From Pseudopelagicola sp. (lineage in GTDB: Bacteria; Pseudomonadota; Alphaproteobacteria; Rhodobacterales; Rhodobacteraceae): a DNA stretch of 37,241 nucleotides. The notes beneath the pieces were generated by a model that had not been told where the DNA came from, did not search any database, and saw only the letters and a list, made by a program, of their open reading frames with translations. Below are positions 29,811 to 36,927 of this stretch, one piece after another. The translations under genes and the position numbers were made by a program. The first letter of the stretch is position 1. Every line of letters begins with the position of its first letter. Location: NCBI GenBank assembly GCA_026195905.1, contig JAPHRE010000002.1:1-37241 (forward strand), written 5' to 3'.

Positions 29811-32147
29811 GTGTCGGCTGGTAATCTCAATATTGCTCTTGTCCTGAAGCTCGTGGACGAAGTGACCAAGCCGTTGCGCAAGGTCACGGGGGCATTGGGC
29901 AAGGTTGGCGAATTGTCTGACAAGACCGGCCGCGCTGGTGTCGCCTGGTCGAACCGTCAGATTGAGGCCAATCGCGCCCGCCAAGCCGCTATGCAGGGCG
30001 AGATCCTCGGCCTTGCGGCGATGGGGGCGGGGCTTGTTGCTCTGACCGAACCCGCAGTGCAGGCCGAAGCGCGGATGGCCGAGATATCCAAGGTGGTCGA
30101 ATTCAAGGATGCGAACGGGTTGAAGCTCCTTCAGCGCGATATTCGTGATCTTGTGACGTCTGGTGGATTGGCCGCGACGGCAGATGGCGTAGCGGATATC
30201 GTTGCCGCTGCCGGTCGCATGGGGGTGGTGGATGCAAACCTCCCAGACGCAGCCAAGCGGGCTCAGCTTCTCGAGTTTGCTCAGGCCGCTTCCAAAATGT
30301 CGGTTGCGTTCGGTATCTCGGCCGAGGAAGCGGGCACCAGCCTTGCGAGGTGGCGGCAGAACCTCGGCCTGTCACAAGAGCAGGCTATGGCCCTTGGTGA
30401 CACGGTCAACCTCTTGGGCAACACCATGGCCACGAATGAGGCCGATATTCTCCAAGTTATCAATCGACAGGGGGTTGTCGCCAAAACGGCGGGGCTTGCT
30501 GCGAATGAGATTGCCGCCCTCAGCGCCACGTTCCTTGCGGCTGGCGCCAGCCCGGAGATCGCCGCCACAGGGCTAAAGAACTTTACCAACGTGATGGTGA
30601 AGGGTGAGAGCATGACCAAGCGCCAAAGCGCTGTGATCGATGCGCTTGGGATTGACGCGGTGGAGCTCGCGAAACGGATGCAAGTCGATGCGACCGGCGG
30701 CATCCTGTCGGTGCTCGATGCCTTCCAAAAGATCGAACCACACCGCCGCAACTCTATGGTGGGCGATCTATTTGGCGAAGAGGCCAAGGGTGCGATTATG
30801 CCGCTCATCGCCAATACAGACCTTCTGCGCGAGACTTTCGAGCGCACGGCCGACACGGCCGCGCTTCTTGGTCTTATGGAGGCAGAGTATCAGCGCCAGG
30901 CCGAAACCACACTGGCGCAGCGCCGCCGCCTGATGGAGTTCGTCAAGGGGCTTTCGGTTACCATCGGTTCGGTGTTGTTGCCCGTTCTCAACGATCTGAT
31001 GTCCGCACTGATGCCGCTGATCTCGCAGATGACCGAATGGGCCGAGGCGCACCCGGAGTTGATCCGCATCGTCTTTGTGCTGGCCGGGGGGCTCCTTTTG
31101 CTCAAGGGGGCCGCCCTTGTGGCGGGGTTCGCCTTCACCACGTTGGCCGGACCGATCCTGCGCGTGATCTGGGCGGGCAGTTGGCTCTTGCGTATCGTGC
31201 CTGGCATCGGTCGGGTTTTGCTTTGGGTGACCAAGGGGCCGATGCGATTGGCTTGGGCTGGTCTGGGGCTATTGACCAAGGGTGTGAAAGCGCTTGGTCT
31301 TGCCTTTATGAAACTGCCGGTTGTGGTGATCTTCGCGGCCATCGCAGCGCTCGCCTATGCGATCTACGACAACTGGGATCAGATTGTCGCCTATGTGACC
31401 GAGAAGATCGACGCTGTCAAATCGGCCTTCGACGAAGGGCTGTTGAACGGAGTGTTCAAGCTATTGGCTGAGTTCAACCCGTTCACGCTTGCGATTGACG
31501 GGATGCAGGGCCTTGTCGCTTACGTGATGGACCTCTTAGGGGTGCCGGAAAAGATCGTTTCTGCCTTTGCTGAGTTCAGCCTGTTTGATACCGGGGTGGC
31601 CCTCTTGCTGTCGCTCTGGGATGGTATGGCCTCACTCGTACCGCAGATGGTGGCTGCGATTTCTGCAAAGCTTTCGGCGATTGTTCCCGACTGGATGAAG
31701 AGCGCATGGAATTGGGTTGCCGGTGACAGCGAAGAGGCCGCCGCAGGACCGAGTGTCGAGGGCAAGCGTGATGGTGGCGGTCCGGTGCGCCCGGGTTTTC
31801 TCTACCGGATCAACGAGCGTGGGCAGGAATTCTTTCAACCCGGCACGTCAGGGACCGTCCTGCCGGCACGGGCGTTGAAGGTCGCCACGGCGGCGGCGGC
31901 CATGACGTCCATCTCTGCGCCGCTTCTGGCGGATGCGGTGCCGATGCTCAGACACCTGGACCGCCGGCCGGCACTTTCCATGCCGACCTCTGCGCCGCAA
32001 GTGACGCGCCAGGGCGATACGATCACCATCAATATTGCCCCATCGCCGGGCGTAAGAGCCGAAGATATTGCGCGCGAGGTTGAACGGGTTCTGGCCCAGA
32101 GAGAGGATGAAAAGCGCGCAGACCTTCATGATGGGGTGGACTACTGA
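29811..32147 (+). CDS. Tail tape measure protein (P2 T / Mu gp42-like)
   Basis: 778 residues from a GTG at 29811. Pattern NIALVLKLVDEVTKPLRKVTGALGKVGELSDKTG at the start, a TP901-type core (EARMAEISKVVEFKDANGL, SVAFGISAEEAGTSLARW, GAIMPLIAN), then membrane-active hydrophobic segments at about 415-470 and 500-515. The C-terminal 120 residues carry GFLYRINERGQEFFQPGTSGTVLP. It sets tail length and helps DNA cross the host membrane. It overlaps U by 1 bp. Confidence 0.95.
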   Translation: MSAGNLNIALVLKLVDEVTKPLRKVTGALGKVGELSDKTGRAGVAWSNRQIEANRARQAAMQGEILGLAAMGAGLVALTEPAVQAEARMAEISKVVEFKDANGLKLLQRDIRDLVTSGGLAATADGVADIVAAAGRMGVVDANLPDAAKRAQLLEFAQAASKMSVAFGISAEEAGTSLARWRQNLGLSQEQAMALGDTVNLLGNTMATNEADILQVINRQGVVAKTAGLAANEIAALSATFLAAGASPEIAATGLKNFTNVMVKGESMTKRQSAVIDALGIDAVELAKRMQVDATGGILSVLDAFQKIEPHRRNSMVGDLFGEEAKGAIMPLIANTDLLRETFERTADTAALLGLMEAEYQRQAETTLAQRRRLMEFVKGLSVTIGSVLLPVLNDLMSALMPLISQMTEWAEAHPELIRIVFVLAGGLLLLKGAALVAGFAFTTLAGPILRVIWAGSWLLRIVPGIGRVLLWVTKGPMRLAWAGLGLLTKGVKALGLAFMKLPVVVIFAAIAALAYAIYDNWDQIVAYVTEKIDAVKSAFDEGLLNGVFKLLAEFNPFTLAIDGMQGLVAYVMDLLGVPEKIVSAFAEFSLFDTGVALLLSLWDGMASLVPQMVAAISAKLSAIVPDWMKSAWNWVAGDSEEAAAGPSVEGKRDGGGPVRPGFLYRINERGQEFFQPGTSGTVLPARALKVATAAAAMTSISAPLLADAVPMLRHLDRRPALSMPTSAPQVTRQGDTITINIAPSPGVRAEDIAREVERVLAQREDEKRADLHDGVDY

Positions 32148-32578
32148 TGCAAGTTGGCATGGTCATGATGGCGTTGGGGGTATTCCGGTTCGGCATGTCC
32201 TCTTCGAACTACCAGAAGATGTCGCGCACGGCGGCCTATCGCTGGGGCAAGGTTGTCCGGATAGGGCGTGAACCCGCGCTGCAATATGCAGGTCCGGATA
32301 CGCAGGAGATCACTCTTGAAGGGGTGATTTACCCGCATTTCAAAGGTGGCCTTCGACAGATTGAGTTGATGCGTCTCAAGGCAGGCGGCGGACAGCCGAT
32401 GATGATGGTCGATGGTCTTGGTTGGGTCTGGAAGCGCTGGGTGATCGTGCGGGTGGAAGAGCGCAAGAGCTACTTCATGCGTGATGGGGCTCCGCGCAAG
32501 ATTGAGTTCAGCATGACACTTCAGAGTTATGGGCCTGATGCGGGTGGCCTCAGTTCATTCCTGGGGAGCCTGCTATGA
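32147..32578 (+). CDS. U: Tail protein U (P2 gpU-like)
   Basis: 143 residues with the family signature ALGVFRFGMSSSNYQKMSRTAAYRW, QYAGPDTQEITLEGVIYP and SMTLQSYGPD. It lies between tape measure and X as in P2. It acts at the tail end or baseplate assembly. It overlaps X by 4 bp. Confidence 0.94.
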   Translation: MQVGMVMMALGVFRFGMSSSNYQKMSRTAAYRWGKVVRIGREPALQYAGPDTQEITLEGVIYPHFKGGLRQIELMRLKAGGGQPMMMVDGLGWVWKRWVIVRVEERKSYFMRDGAPRKIEFSMTLQSYGPDAGGLSSFLGSLL

Positions 32579-32787
32579 CCACTTACAGAACGATCGACGG
32601 GGACATGGTTGACGCGATCTGCAAGGCTCACTACGGCACCGAAGCAATGGTGGTCGCTGTCTATGAGGCCAATCCCGGGCTTGCAGAGCTGGGTCCGGTC
32701 CTGGACAAGGGTCATCTCATTTCCCTGCCTGAAATGCCCGCACACGCGGACGACGCCGTTGTCCGCCCGGTTCGGCTTTGGGGGTGA
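32575..32787 (+). CDS. X: Tail protein X (P2 gpX-like, LysM fold)
   Basis: 70 residues, the usual size. DGDMVDAICKAHYGTEAMVVAVYEANPGLAELGPVLDKGHLISLPE is a LysM-like domain used in the baseplate hub, not for enzymatic activity. It overlaps U, and D starts 3 bp after it. Confidence 0.94.
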   Translation: MTTYRTIDGDMVDAICKAHYGTEAMVVAVYEANPGLAELGPVLDKGHLISLPEMPAHADDAVVRPVRLWG

Positions 32788-32790
32788 CTT

Positions 32791-33771
32791 GTGAAGCTTG
32801 CGTTTCGTATCATCGCCGATGGCTCGGATGTCACCGAGAAGTTTCAGGACCGCCTGGTGAGCCTGACGGTCACTGATGAATCCGGGCAGAAGTCCGATCG
32901 GGCCGAGATCGCAATTGATGATCGCGATAACCTTGTCAGCCTGCCGGAGACCGGTGCAAAGCTCGAGATCGCGTTGGGACTGGAAGGCAAGCTTGTCGAA
33001 CTTGGCACTTTCGTGGTCGACGATCTGAGTGGCAATCTCACCCCGGCCACCATGCAGATATCGGCAAAGGCCGCAGATATGCTGGGTGGAATCCGCGCGC
33101 GCAAAACGCGCTCCTGGCGAGATGTGACCGTCCTCAATATCGTGGAGAAGATCGCCGCAGAGCAGGGATTGGTCGCATCGGTTGCCGAGAGCCTTAAATC
33201 GGTGCGCTTCAGTTATCTTGCACAGACCTCCGAGAGCGATCTTAATTTTCTGACCCGGATGGCGCGGGACCTTGATGCAGTTGCCAAGCCTGCAGGCGGC
33301 TATCTCGTGCTTGTAAAGCGGGGCGAGGGGAAGACGCCGACCGGCAAACCACTCCCGGTCTTCAAAGTAGACATCTCCCAGATACAGCGCGGCTCATGGA
33401 AGATCACTGGTCGTGGTCAACACGGTCGTGTCTGTGCCGAATGGGGCGAACGGGGCACGGCGCAGCGTCACAAAGTGATCATCGGCAAGGATGAGCCGCA
33501 GCTCAACCTGCGCCATCCCTTTGCCACCAAGGAGGAGGCCGAGCGGGCCGCGAAGGCTGCTCTGGATCGAGGCAAGAGAGCCAGTGGCTCGATCAATATT
33601 GATCTCGGCGGATTCTGGGGGGAATTGATGGCCGAAGCCAAGGTCGATCTCTCCGGCGTCAAGCCAGAGCTCACCGGAGAATGGCTCATCACGCAGGTCA
33701 GTCATCGGCTTTCAAACACCCTACAGACCTCGTTTCGGGCCGAGAGAGACAACAAGGGCAGCGGATCATGA
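32791..33771 (+). CDS. D: Baseplate hub protein D (P2 gpD / late control D type)
   Basis: 326 residues from a GTG at 32791. Family patterns: GSDVTEKFQDRLVSLTVTDESGQKSDRAEIAIDD, IGGIRARKTRSW, VLNIVEKIAAEQGL, QTSESDLNFLTRMARDLDAVAKPAGGYL and GEWLITQVSHRLS near the end. It forms the hub that carries the spike V. It overlaps the next gene by 4 bp. Confidence 0.95.
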   Translation: MKLAFRIIADGSDVTEKFQDRLVSLTVTDESGQKSDRAEIAIDDRDNLVSLPETGAKLEIALGLEGKLVELGTFVVDDLSGNLTPATMQISAKAADMLGGIRARKTRSWRDVTVLNIVEKIAAEQGLVASVAESLKSVRFSYLAQTSESDLNFLTRMARDLDAVAKPAGGYLVLVKRGEGKTPTGKPLPVFKVDISQIQRGSWKITGRGQHGRVCAEWGERGTAQRHKVIIGKDEPQLNLRHPFATKEEAERAAKAALDRGKRASGSINIDLGGFWGELMAEAKVDLSGVKPELTGEWLITQVSHRLSNTLQTSFRAERDNKGSGS

Positions 33772-34151
33772 AGGCGTCGCCGGATACATCCTGGTGCCGC
33801 AAGGGCGGGTCACGCGGTTACGTGACGACGTGCGAGATTACTTGGGCGATCGGCAAGAAGGAGAGCGGCTGGGTGCTCTGTATCCCGGTGGGTCGGGAGT
33901 TTGAAAGCTCTGTGCCGCGCTCGATGCGCTGGCTCTGGTCGCCGGAGGATCCGTTTTTCCTCAAATCCGCTGTGATTCATGACCTGCTGCTCGAGGAGGG
34001 GTTTCGCCCCGCTTTTGCCGACAGCCAATGGTTCGAAGCTGCGCTCAGCGTTCATGCACCGGAACTGCGCACCTGGCTGGCCTATGGCTTCATGAGATCA
34101 AGGCGCTTTCTTTTTTGGTCTGCACTGAAACTTCGGGCCTCTCTGCCCTAG
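33768..34151 (+). CDS. DUF1353 family protein
   Basis: 127 residues from ATG 33768. VLCIPVGREFESSVPRSMRWLWSPEDPFFLKSAVIHDLLLEEG and FADSQWFEAALSVH match DUF1353, a small family of phage proteins of unknown function with a conserved HD pair (AVIHD) that resembles a metal-binding site. It is the last gene of the tail block; hairpins follow. Confidence 0.8.
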   Translation: MKASPDTSWCRKGGSRGYVTTCEITWAIGKKESGWVLCIPVGREFESSVPRSMRWLWSPEDPFFLKSAVIHDLLLEEGFRPAFADSQWFEAALSVHAPELRTWLAYGFMRSRRFLFWSALKLRASLP

Positions 34152-34280
34152 CAGGAGGCCACAGGGCGCGCCAACGCCCTGCAGCACGGGGTTCTGCTCT
34201 CATACATAGCCCCGCCGACCCAGACTAGCTTCAGGCCGCTCCCTTCCCGATCGGGAGACGGCAGATTGAGGCGATTCTAG
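34152..34280 (+). promoter_or_regulatory. Gap before cargo genes: hairpin and 12-bp palindrome
   Basis: 129 bp without a gene. A perfect 7-bp hairpin CAGGGCG/CGCCCTG (34161-34180, 6-nt loop) lies 10 bp after the DUF1353 stop, without a T-run. A perfect palindrome TCCCGATCGGGA (34245-34256) lies 25 bp before the com start and is placed like an operator or a regulator/methylation site; it contains GATC. A promoter for the cargo genes is likely here, but no clear -35/-10 pair stands out. Confidence 0.45.
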
Positions 34281-34484
34281 TTGACAAACAATGAGCACCG
34301 TTGCGGCCGATGCCGCCGTCTTCTCTTCAAATCCGCCCCTGGCGCCATCGCTGGGCCGATTGACATCAAGTGCCCGAGGTGTAAGGCTTACCTCACATTG
34401 AGGCCTCCGAGCCCTTCACCAGATCGCCCCGAGCGAGACGGAAAGGAAGCGGAGTGTGGCTCTTCGTTCCCCCCCAAGACATGA
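34281..34484 (+). CDS. com: Com-like zinc-finger translational regulator
   Basis: 67 residues from a TTG that directly follows an in-frame stop (TAG 34278-34280), so it is the earliest possible start. HRCGRCRRLLFKSAPGAI...DIKCPRCKAYLTL reproduces the two CxxC pairs of Mu Com (Cys8, Cys11, Cys31, Cys34). In Mu, Com binds the mom message and opens its ribosome site. Here the gene overlapped at its 3' end is a cytosine methyltransferase (start 34456), not mom, suggesting the same control applied to another DNA-modifying enzyme. Confidence 0.85.
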   Translation: MTNNEHRCGRCRRLLFKSAPGAIAGPIDIKCPRCKAYLTLRPPSPSPDRPERDGKEAECGSSFPPKT

Positions 34485-35361
34485 CGACTTTCGCGGCATC
34501 AGCCTTTGCGCCGGTGTCGCAGGACTGGATCTCGGACTTCACATCGCGGAACCGGGATATCGAACTGTGTGCTATGTCGAGCGAAACGCTTTCGCCGCGG
34601 CCGCTCTCGTGGCGCGGATGGCGGACGCGTCCTTGGCTGCAGCTCCTGTCTGGGACGATCTCAGATCCTTCGACGGCCGACCTTGGCGTGGCAAGGTTCA
34701 TCTCGTCTCAGCCGGATATCCCTGCCAGCCCTTTACCCTCTCAGGCCTCAGAAAAGGAGAGGATGATCCCCGTCACCTCTGGCCCGATGTTGCCCGGATC
34801 GTCGAAGAGGTCCGCCCCGAATGGTGCTTCTTCGAAAACGTACAAGGCCATCTCACCCTTGGTCTCAGAGACGTCGTGGGAGACCTTCAACGAATGGGCT
34901 ACCGGGTTGCTGCGCGCATCCAATCAGCGGCTGAAGTTGGCGCGAGCCACCAGCGCAACCGGCTCTTCATTCTGGCCCACGCCGACGTTCAAGGGCTCGG
35001 GCAATCGGGCCTGCCTGATGGTGGGGCCGGAGGGTTTGAGGTTTCAGAACGACCTCAATCAGACCGGCACGCAGATCGGAATCCGGAATGCGACGAGCGC
35101 CTGGACCCTTCTGTGGGATATCTTGATGGCGAGCGGCTGGGAGCCGGGACCGTTCCCCTCTTCGCACCGGGTCCGGGTGAGTTTCGGATCTGGGGCAAAA
35201 CGCTCAAGCGATGGCCCGAGCTTAAATCCTGCCTTTACCGACTGGATGATGGGTTGGCCGATGGGTTGGACCGATGCGCGGCGGCCGGCAACGGGGTGGT
35301 CCCGCTGGCTGCAGCGCGCGCGTTCAATGAATTGAAGAAGGAGCTTCTGTCGAGAGACTGA
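34456..35361 (+). CDS. DNA (cytosine-5) methyltransferase
   Basis: 301 residues from a GTG at 34456, 29 bp inside com. Motif I ISLCAGVAGLDLGL (15-28), motif II CYVE (Glu42), motif IV GYPCQPF with catalytic Cys90, motif VI FENVQG (Glu127), motif VIII HQRNRLF (165-171) and a motif X-like AAAGNGVVP near the end are all present. It transfers methyl groups from SAM to cytosine C5 at an unknown target and should protect phage DNA from restriction. It is short for the class, so the target-recognition region is small. No matching restriction enzyme is seen. A second long frame overlaps it throughout. Confidence 0.9.
   Translation: MALRSPPRHDDFRGISLCAGVAGLDLGLHIAEPGYRTVCYVERNAFAAAALVARMADASLAAAPVWDDLRSFDGRPWRGKVHLVSAGYPCQPFTLSGLRKGEDDPRHLWPDVARIVEEVRPEWCFFENVQGHLTLGLRDVVGDLQRMGYRVAARIQSAAEVGASHQRNRLFILAHADVQGLGQSGLPDGGAGGFEVSERPQSDRHADRNPECDERLDPSVGYLDGERLGAGTVPLFAPGPGEFRIWGKTLKRWPELKSCLYRLDDGLADGLDRCAAAGNGVVPLAAARAFNELKKELLSRD
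34481..35335 (+). CDS. Possible overprinted protein inside the methyltransferase gene
   Basis: A 284-residue frame starting at an ATG that overlaps the com stop (ATGA), the standard junction in this phage; it may also be read from a GTG at 34454. It lies in a different frame from both com and the methyltransferase. It carries GSSFWPTPT (161-169) and LNPAFTDWMMGWPMGWTD (248-265), which resemble motifs of phage proteins I know from methyltransferase neighbourhoods, plus a helical segment WETFNEWATGLLRASNQRLKLA. Long chance frames are frequent in GC-rich DNA, so this is a candidate only. Confidence 0.35.
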   Translation: MTTFAASAFAPVSQDWISDFTSRNRDIELCAMSSETLSPRPLSWRGWRTRPWLQLLSGTISDPSTADLGVARFISSQPDIPASPLPSQASEKERMIPVTSGPMLPGSSKRSAPNGASSKTYKAISPLVSETSWETFNEWATGLLRASNQRLKLARATSATGSSFWPTPTFKGSGNRACLMVGPEGLRFQNDLNQTGTQIGIRNATSAWTLLWDILMASGWEPGPFPSSHRVRVSFGSGAKRSSDGPSLNPAFTDWMMGWPMGWTDARRPATGWSRWLQRARSMN

Positions 35362-35397
35362 TCACCCTACAGTGGCTTTTTGTGTGATGAAGGAGCG

Positions 35398-36393
35398 ATG
35401 GCGGTGAGCGACGATAACAGCAACGGAAATTCCCCTCTAGTAAAGATTGAGAATGTTCATCTGTTTGGGAAAGAGACGGATGCAGCATTGGCTGAAATCG
35501 TCCGGGGCGCCCTTGGAAAACCCACATCGGCTGTTGGAGACCTTGTGGAATCCGGTGTCGGCATCCTCCACGACCACGTGCGGATTTTCAGGATGGCCAA
35601 CACTGCGGACGGCGTGCTCAAAGTAAAGAGAAAACTAGAGGCAAAAGGCATCAACGCTCACGACGCTCAAAGGATTTCTGAGGGGAATTTCTATGAGTTG
35701 CTTGATGGCATGAGCCGAACGGATGATGCCGGTTTGCAGGATATGTGGTCTCAACTCATTGCGGAGGCGATGGACCCGAAAACAAGCACCAAGGCTGACC
35801 GTTCCTTCACTTCTGTGTTGAACCAGATGACACCGATGGATGCCAAAGTTCTTAACTTCATTGGTTTCGCAGAAGCGGCGCTTCGCCAAGCAGAGGGCGA
35901 GCACAGGCGTAAGGGGAATGCCGTGCTTCAAAAGCGCGGTTCAGCTGATGAAATGATGAAAAAGGCGCAGGAGTTGTCGCGTGATGGAATGAAGAGTGCC
36001 AACATGACGATGTCAGAAATGGGGCGGTACATTAGCGAACATGGGCTTGAAACGGATGATGTGATCGACTCCGTAGTCAACCTGGTTAGGTTGGGCGTGA
36101 TCGCGGAAAGCCTTGCACCGGTATCTGGCCCGAGCCTTCACGCGCCGAGGGGGAACTCGTCTCGAGACATTCAGCATATGGCACAACAAATGCAGCGAGA
36201 ACTCGAACGTTTTGGTGAGTTGGAGCGCAAGCGGCAAAGCCCGGTTGAGGAACCTAAAAAGCTCTTCGAATACTTTAGCCCATTGCAACTTGGTCTGCCT
36301 GCAGAAGAGGTAGAGCACTGGGTGCGCGTCAATTATGTCTTCACACAGTTTGGCCTGAGGTTGGGACGTGGTTGTGGGTTCGCGGCTCTATAG
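35398..36393 (+). CDS. Abi-alpha (DUF4393) family protein, probable phage-defence cargo
   Basis: 331 residues from ATG 35398; AAGGAG is only 2 nt upstream, so GTG 35404 is a possible alternative. The segment VGILHDHVRIFRMANTADGVLKVKRKLEAKGI, then MSRTDDAGLQDMWSQLIAEAMDP and FTSVLNQMTPMDAKVLNFI matches Abi-alpha/DUF4393. The C-terminus (HWVRVNYVFTQFGLRLGRGCG) also fits. Family members are linked to abortive infection. Base composition is visibly lower in GC than the virion genes, as expected for a transferred cargo gene. It probably blocks superinfecting phages in the lysogen. Confidence 0.78.
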   Translation: MAVSDDNSNGNSPLVKIENVHLFGKETDAALAEIVRGALGKPTSAVGDLVESGVGILHDHVRIFRMANTADGVLKVKRKLEAKGINAHDAQRISEGNFYELLDGMSRTDDAGLQDMWSQLIAEAMDPKTSTKADRSFTSVLNQMTPMDAKVLNFIGFAEAALRQAEGEHRRKGNAVLQKRGSADEMMKKAQELSRDGMKSANMTMSEMGRYISEHGLETDDVIDSVVNLVRLGVIAESLAPVSGPSLHAPRGNSSRDIQHMAQQMQRELERFGELERKRQSPVEEPKKLFEYFSPLQLGLPAEEVEHWVRVNYVFTQFGLRLGRGCGFAAL

Positions 36394-36487
36394 TCAGGTC
36401 TTGGATGCCTAGCTGCATGTTGTTACGATGTGGTCCAGTTTGCTGCCCGGGTACGGATGAGGCGCGAGATTGAAGAAAGGGGATTAA
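36394..36487. other. Gap between the two cargo genes
   Basis: 94 bp without a gene. I see no clear promoter; the 3' part supplies the ribosome site (AAAGGGG) for the following gene. Confidence 0.4.
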
Positions 36488-36814
36488 ATGCGTTCTGCTC
36501 TTCTGAGCCTCTTCACTCTTGCCTTTGGCGCAACCACGGCAGTGGCTGAGGATGTTGCTCCCGCTGATTGGGTGGGGCAGGCGACATGTGCCCAGTTCGC
36601 GAGTATCATGGCGGACCCAATGAAGGCAGACGGGGTTTCCTCCCCCTTCACGGGCATTGCATACGTCGGCGCTGTGATGGGCTACATCGAGGCCCACCGA
36701 GAGTTGAAGCAAAGCGCCCTCGCTTGGGGGCCTGCCCTTGGTGCCATCAGCACAGACTGCCGCGCCAACCCAGATCAGCTCTTTAAAGAGGCTGTTAAAA
36801 CGGCCTTTAAGTGA
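36488..36814 (+). CDS. Small exported protein (Rap1a/HdeA-like pattern), cargo
   Basis: 108 residues. The first 20 residues (MRSALLSLFTLAFGATTAVA) form a clear Sec signal peptide with an AVA cleavage motif, so the mature protein of 88 residues is periplasmic or secreted. Two cysteines (TCAQF, TDCRANP) probably form a disulfide. The pattern GIAYVGAVMGYIEAHRE...C...PDQLFKEAVKTAF resembles Rap1a/Tai-type and HdeA-like periplasmic proteins, but only loosely. It lies within the prophage, 108 bp from the right end, in the usual place for lysogenic-conversion genes. Confidence 0.65.
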   Translation: MRSALLSLFTLAFGATTAVAEDVAPADWVGQATCAQFASIMADPMKADGVSSPFTGIAYVGAVMGYIEAHRELKQSALAWGPALGAISTDCRANPDQLFKEAVKTAFK

Positions 36815-36875
36815 TCTTGCACCGGACGGTCTAAGGCGACCGCTCCAGACCCTTCTCCCTTAGAAAATCGAGTTG

Positions 36876-36893
36876 CTGCAATTTTGCGTGTCA
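36876..36893 (-). other. Putative transposase end-binding site R2
   Basis: On the minus strand this reads TGACACGCAAAATTGCAG. It has the same outer TGACA and inner TTGCAG as R1, 22 bp further inside. Tandem sites at a 22-bp step are also the arrangement of R1 and R2 in Mu. A weaker AAAATCG-containing stretch at 36859-36875 could be a third site. Confidence 0.65.
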
Positions 36894-36897
36894 ATCA

Positions 36898-36915
36898 CTG
36901 CAAAAATCGCTGTCA
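36898..36915 (-). other. Putative transposase end-binding site R1
   Basis: On the minus strand this reads TGACAGCGATTTTTGCAG, starting 7 bp inside the right terminus, the same distance as L1 at the left. It matches L3 at 16 of 18 positions. Between it and the end lies CGCTACA, giving the CA-3' terminus at 36921-36922. Confidence 0.72.
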
Positions 36916-36922
36916 CGCTACA

Positions 36923-36927
36923 GTGTG
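36923..36927. repeat. Target-site duplication, right copy (GTGTG)
   Basis: GTGTG directly follows the CA-3' terminus and equals the 5 bp before the left terminus (95-99). A 5-bp match by chance has low probability and both ends were fixed independently from the inverted site pattern. Confidence 0.85.

Larger units (their letters stand above)
100..36922 (+). mobile_element. Complete Mu-like transposable prophage
   Basis: The element starts TGTTAGTTGACA (left) and, read inward on the other strand, TGTAGCGTGACA (right). Both fit TGT-N4-TGACA, so each end has the 5'-TG...CA-3' termini of Mu-family elements. A 5-bp duplication GTGTG flanks it. Between the ends lie, in Mu order, repressor, Ner-like gene, A, B, GemA, Mor-like activator, lysis, terminase, portal, gpF, protease/scaffold, gpT capsid, and a contractile tail. 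No large deletion, insertion sequence or frameshifted structural gene was seen, so it may be functional. I see no invertible G segment or gin recombinase, no mom and no separate C activator. Confidence 0.93.

Noticed and set aside
100-36922. CRISPR array, tRNA genes or insertion sequences
   Set aside because: No regularly spaced repeats, no tRNA-like cloverleaf sequence with conserved arms, and no second transposase were found on reading through the window.
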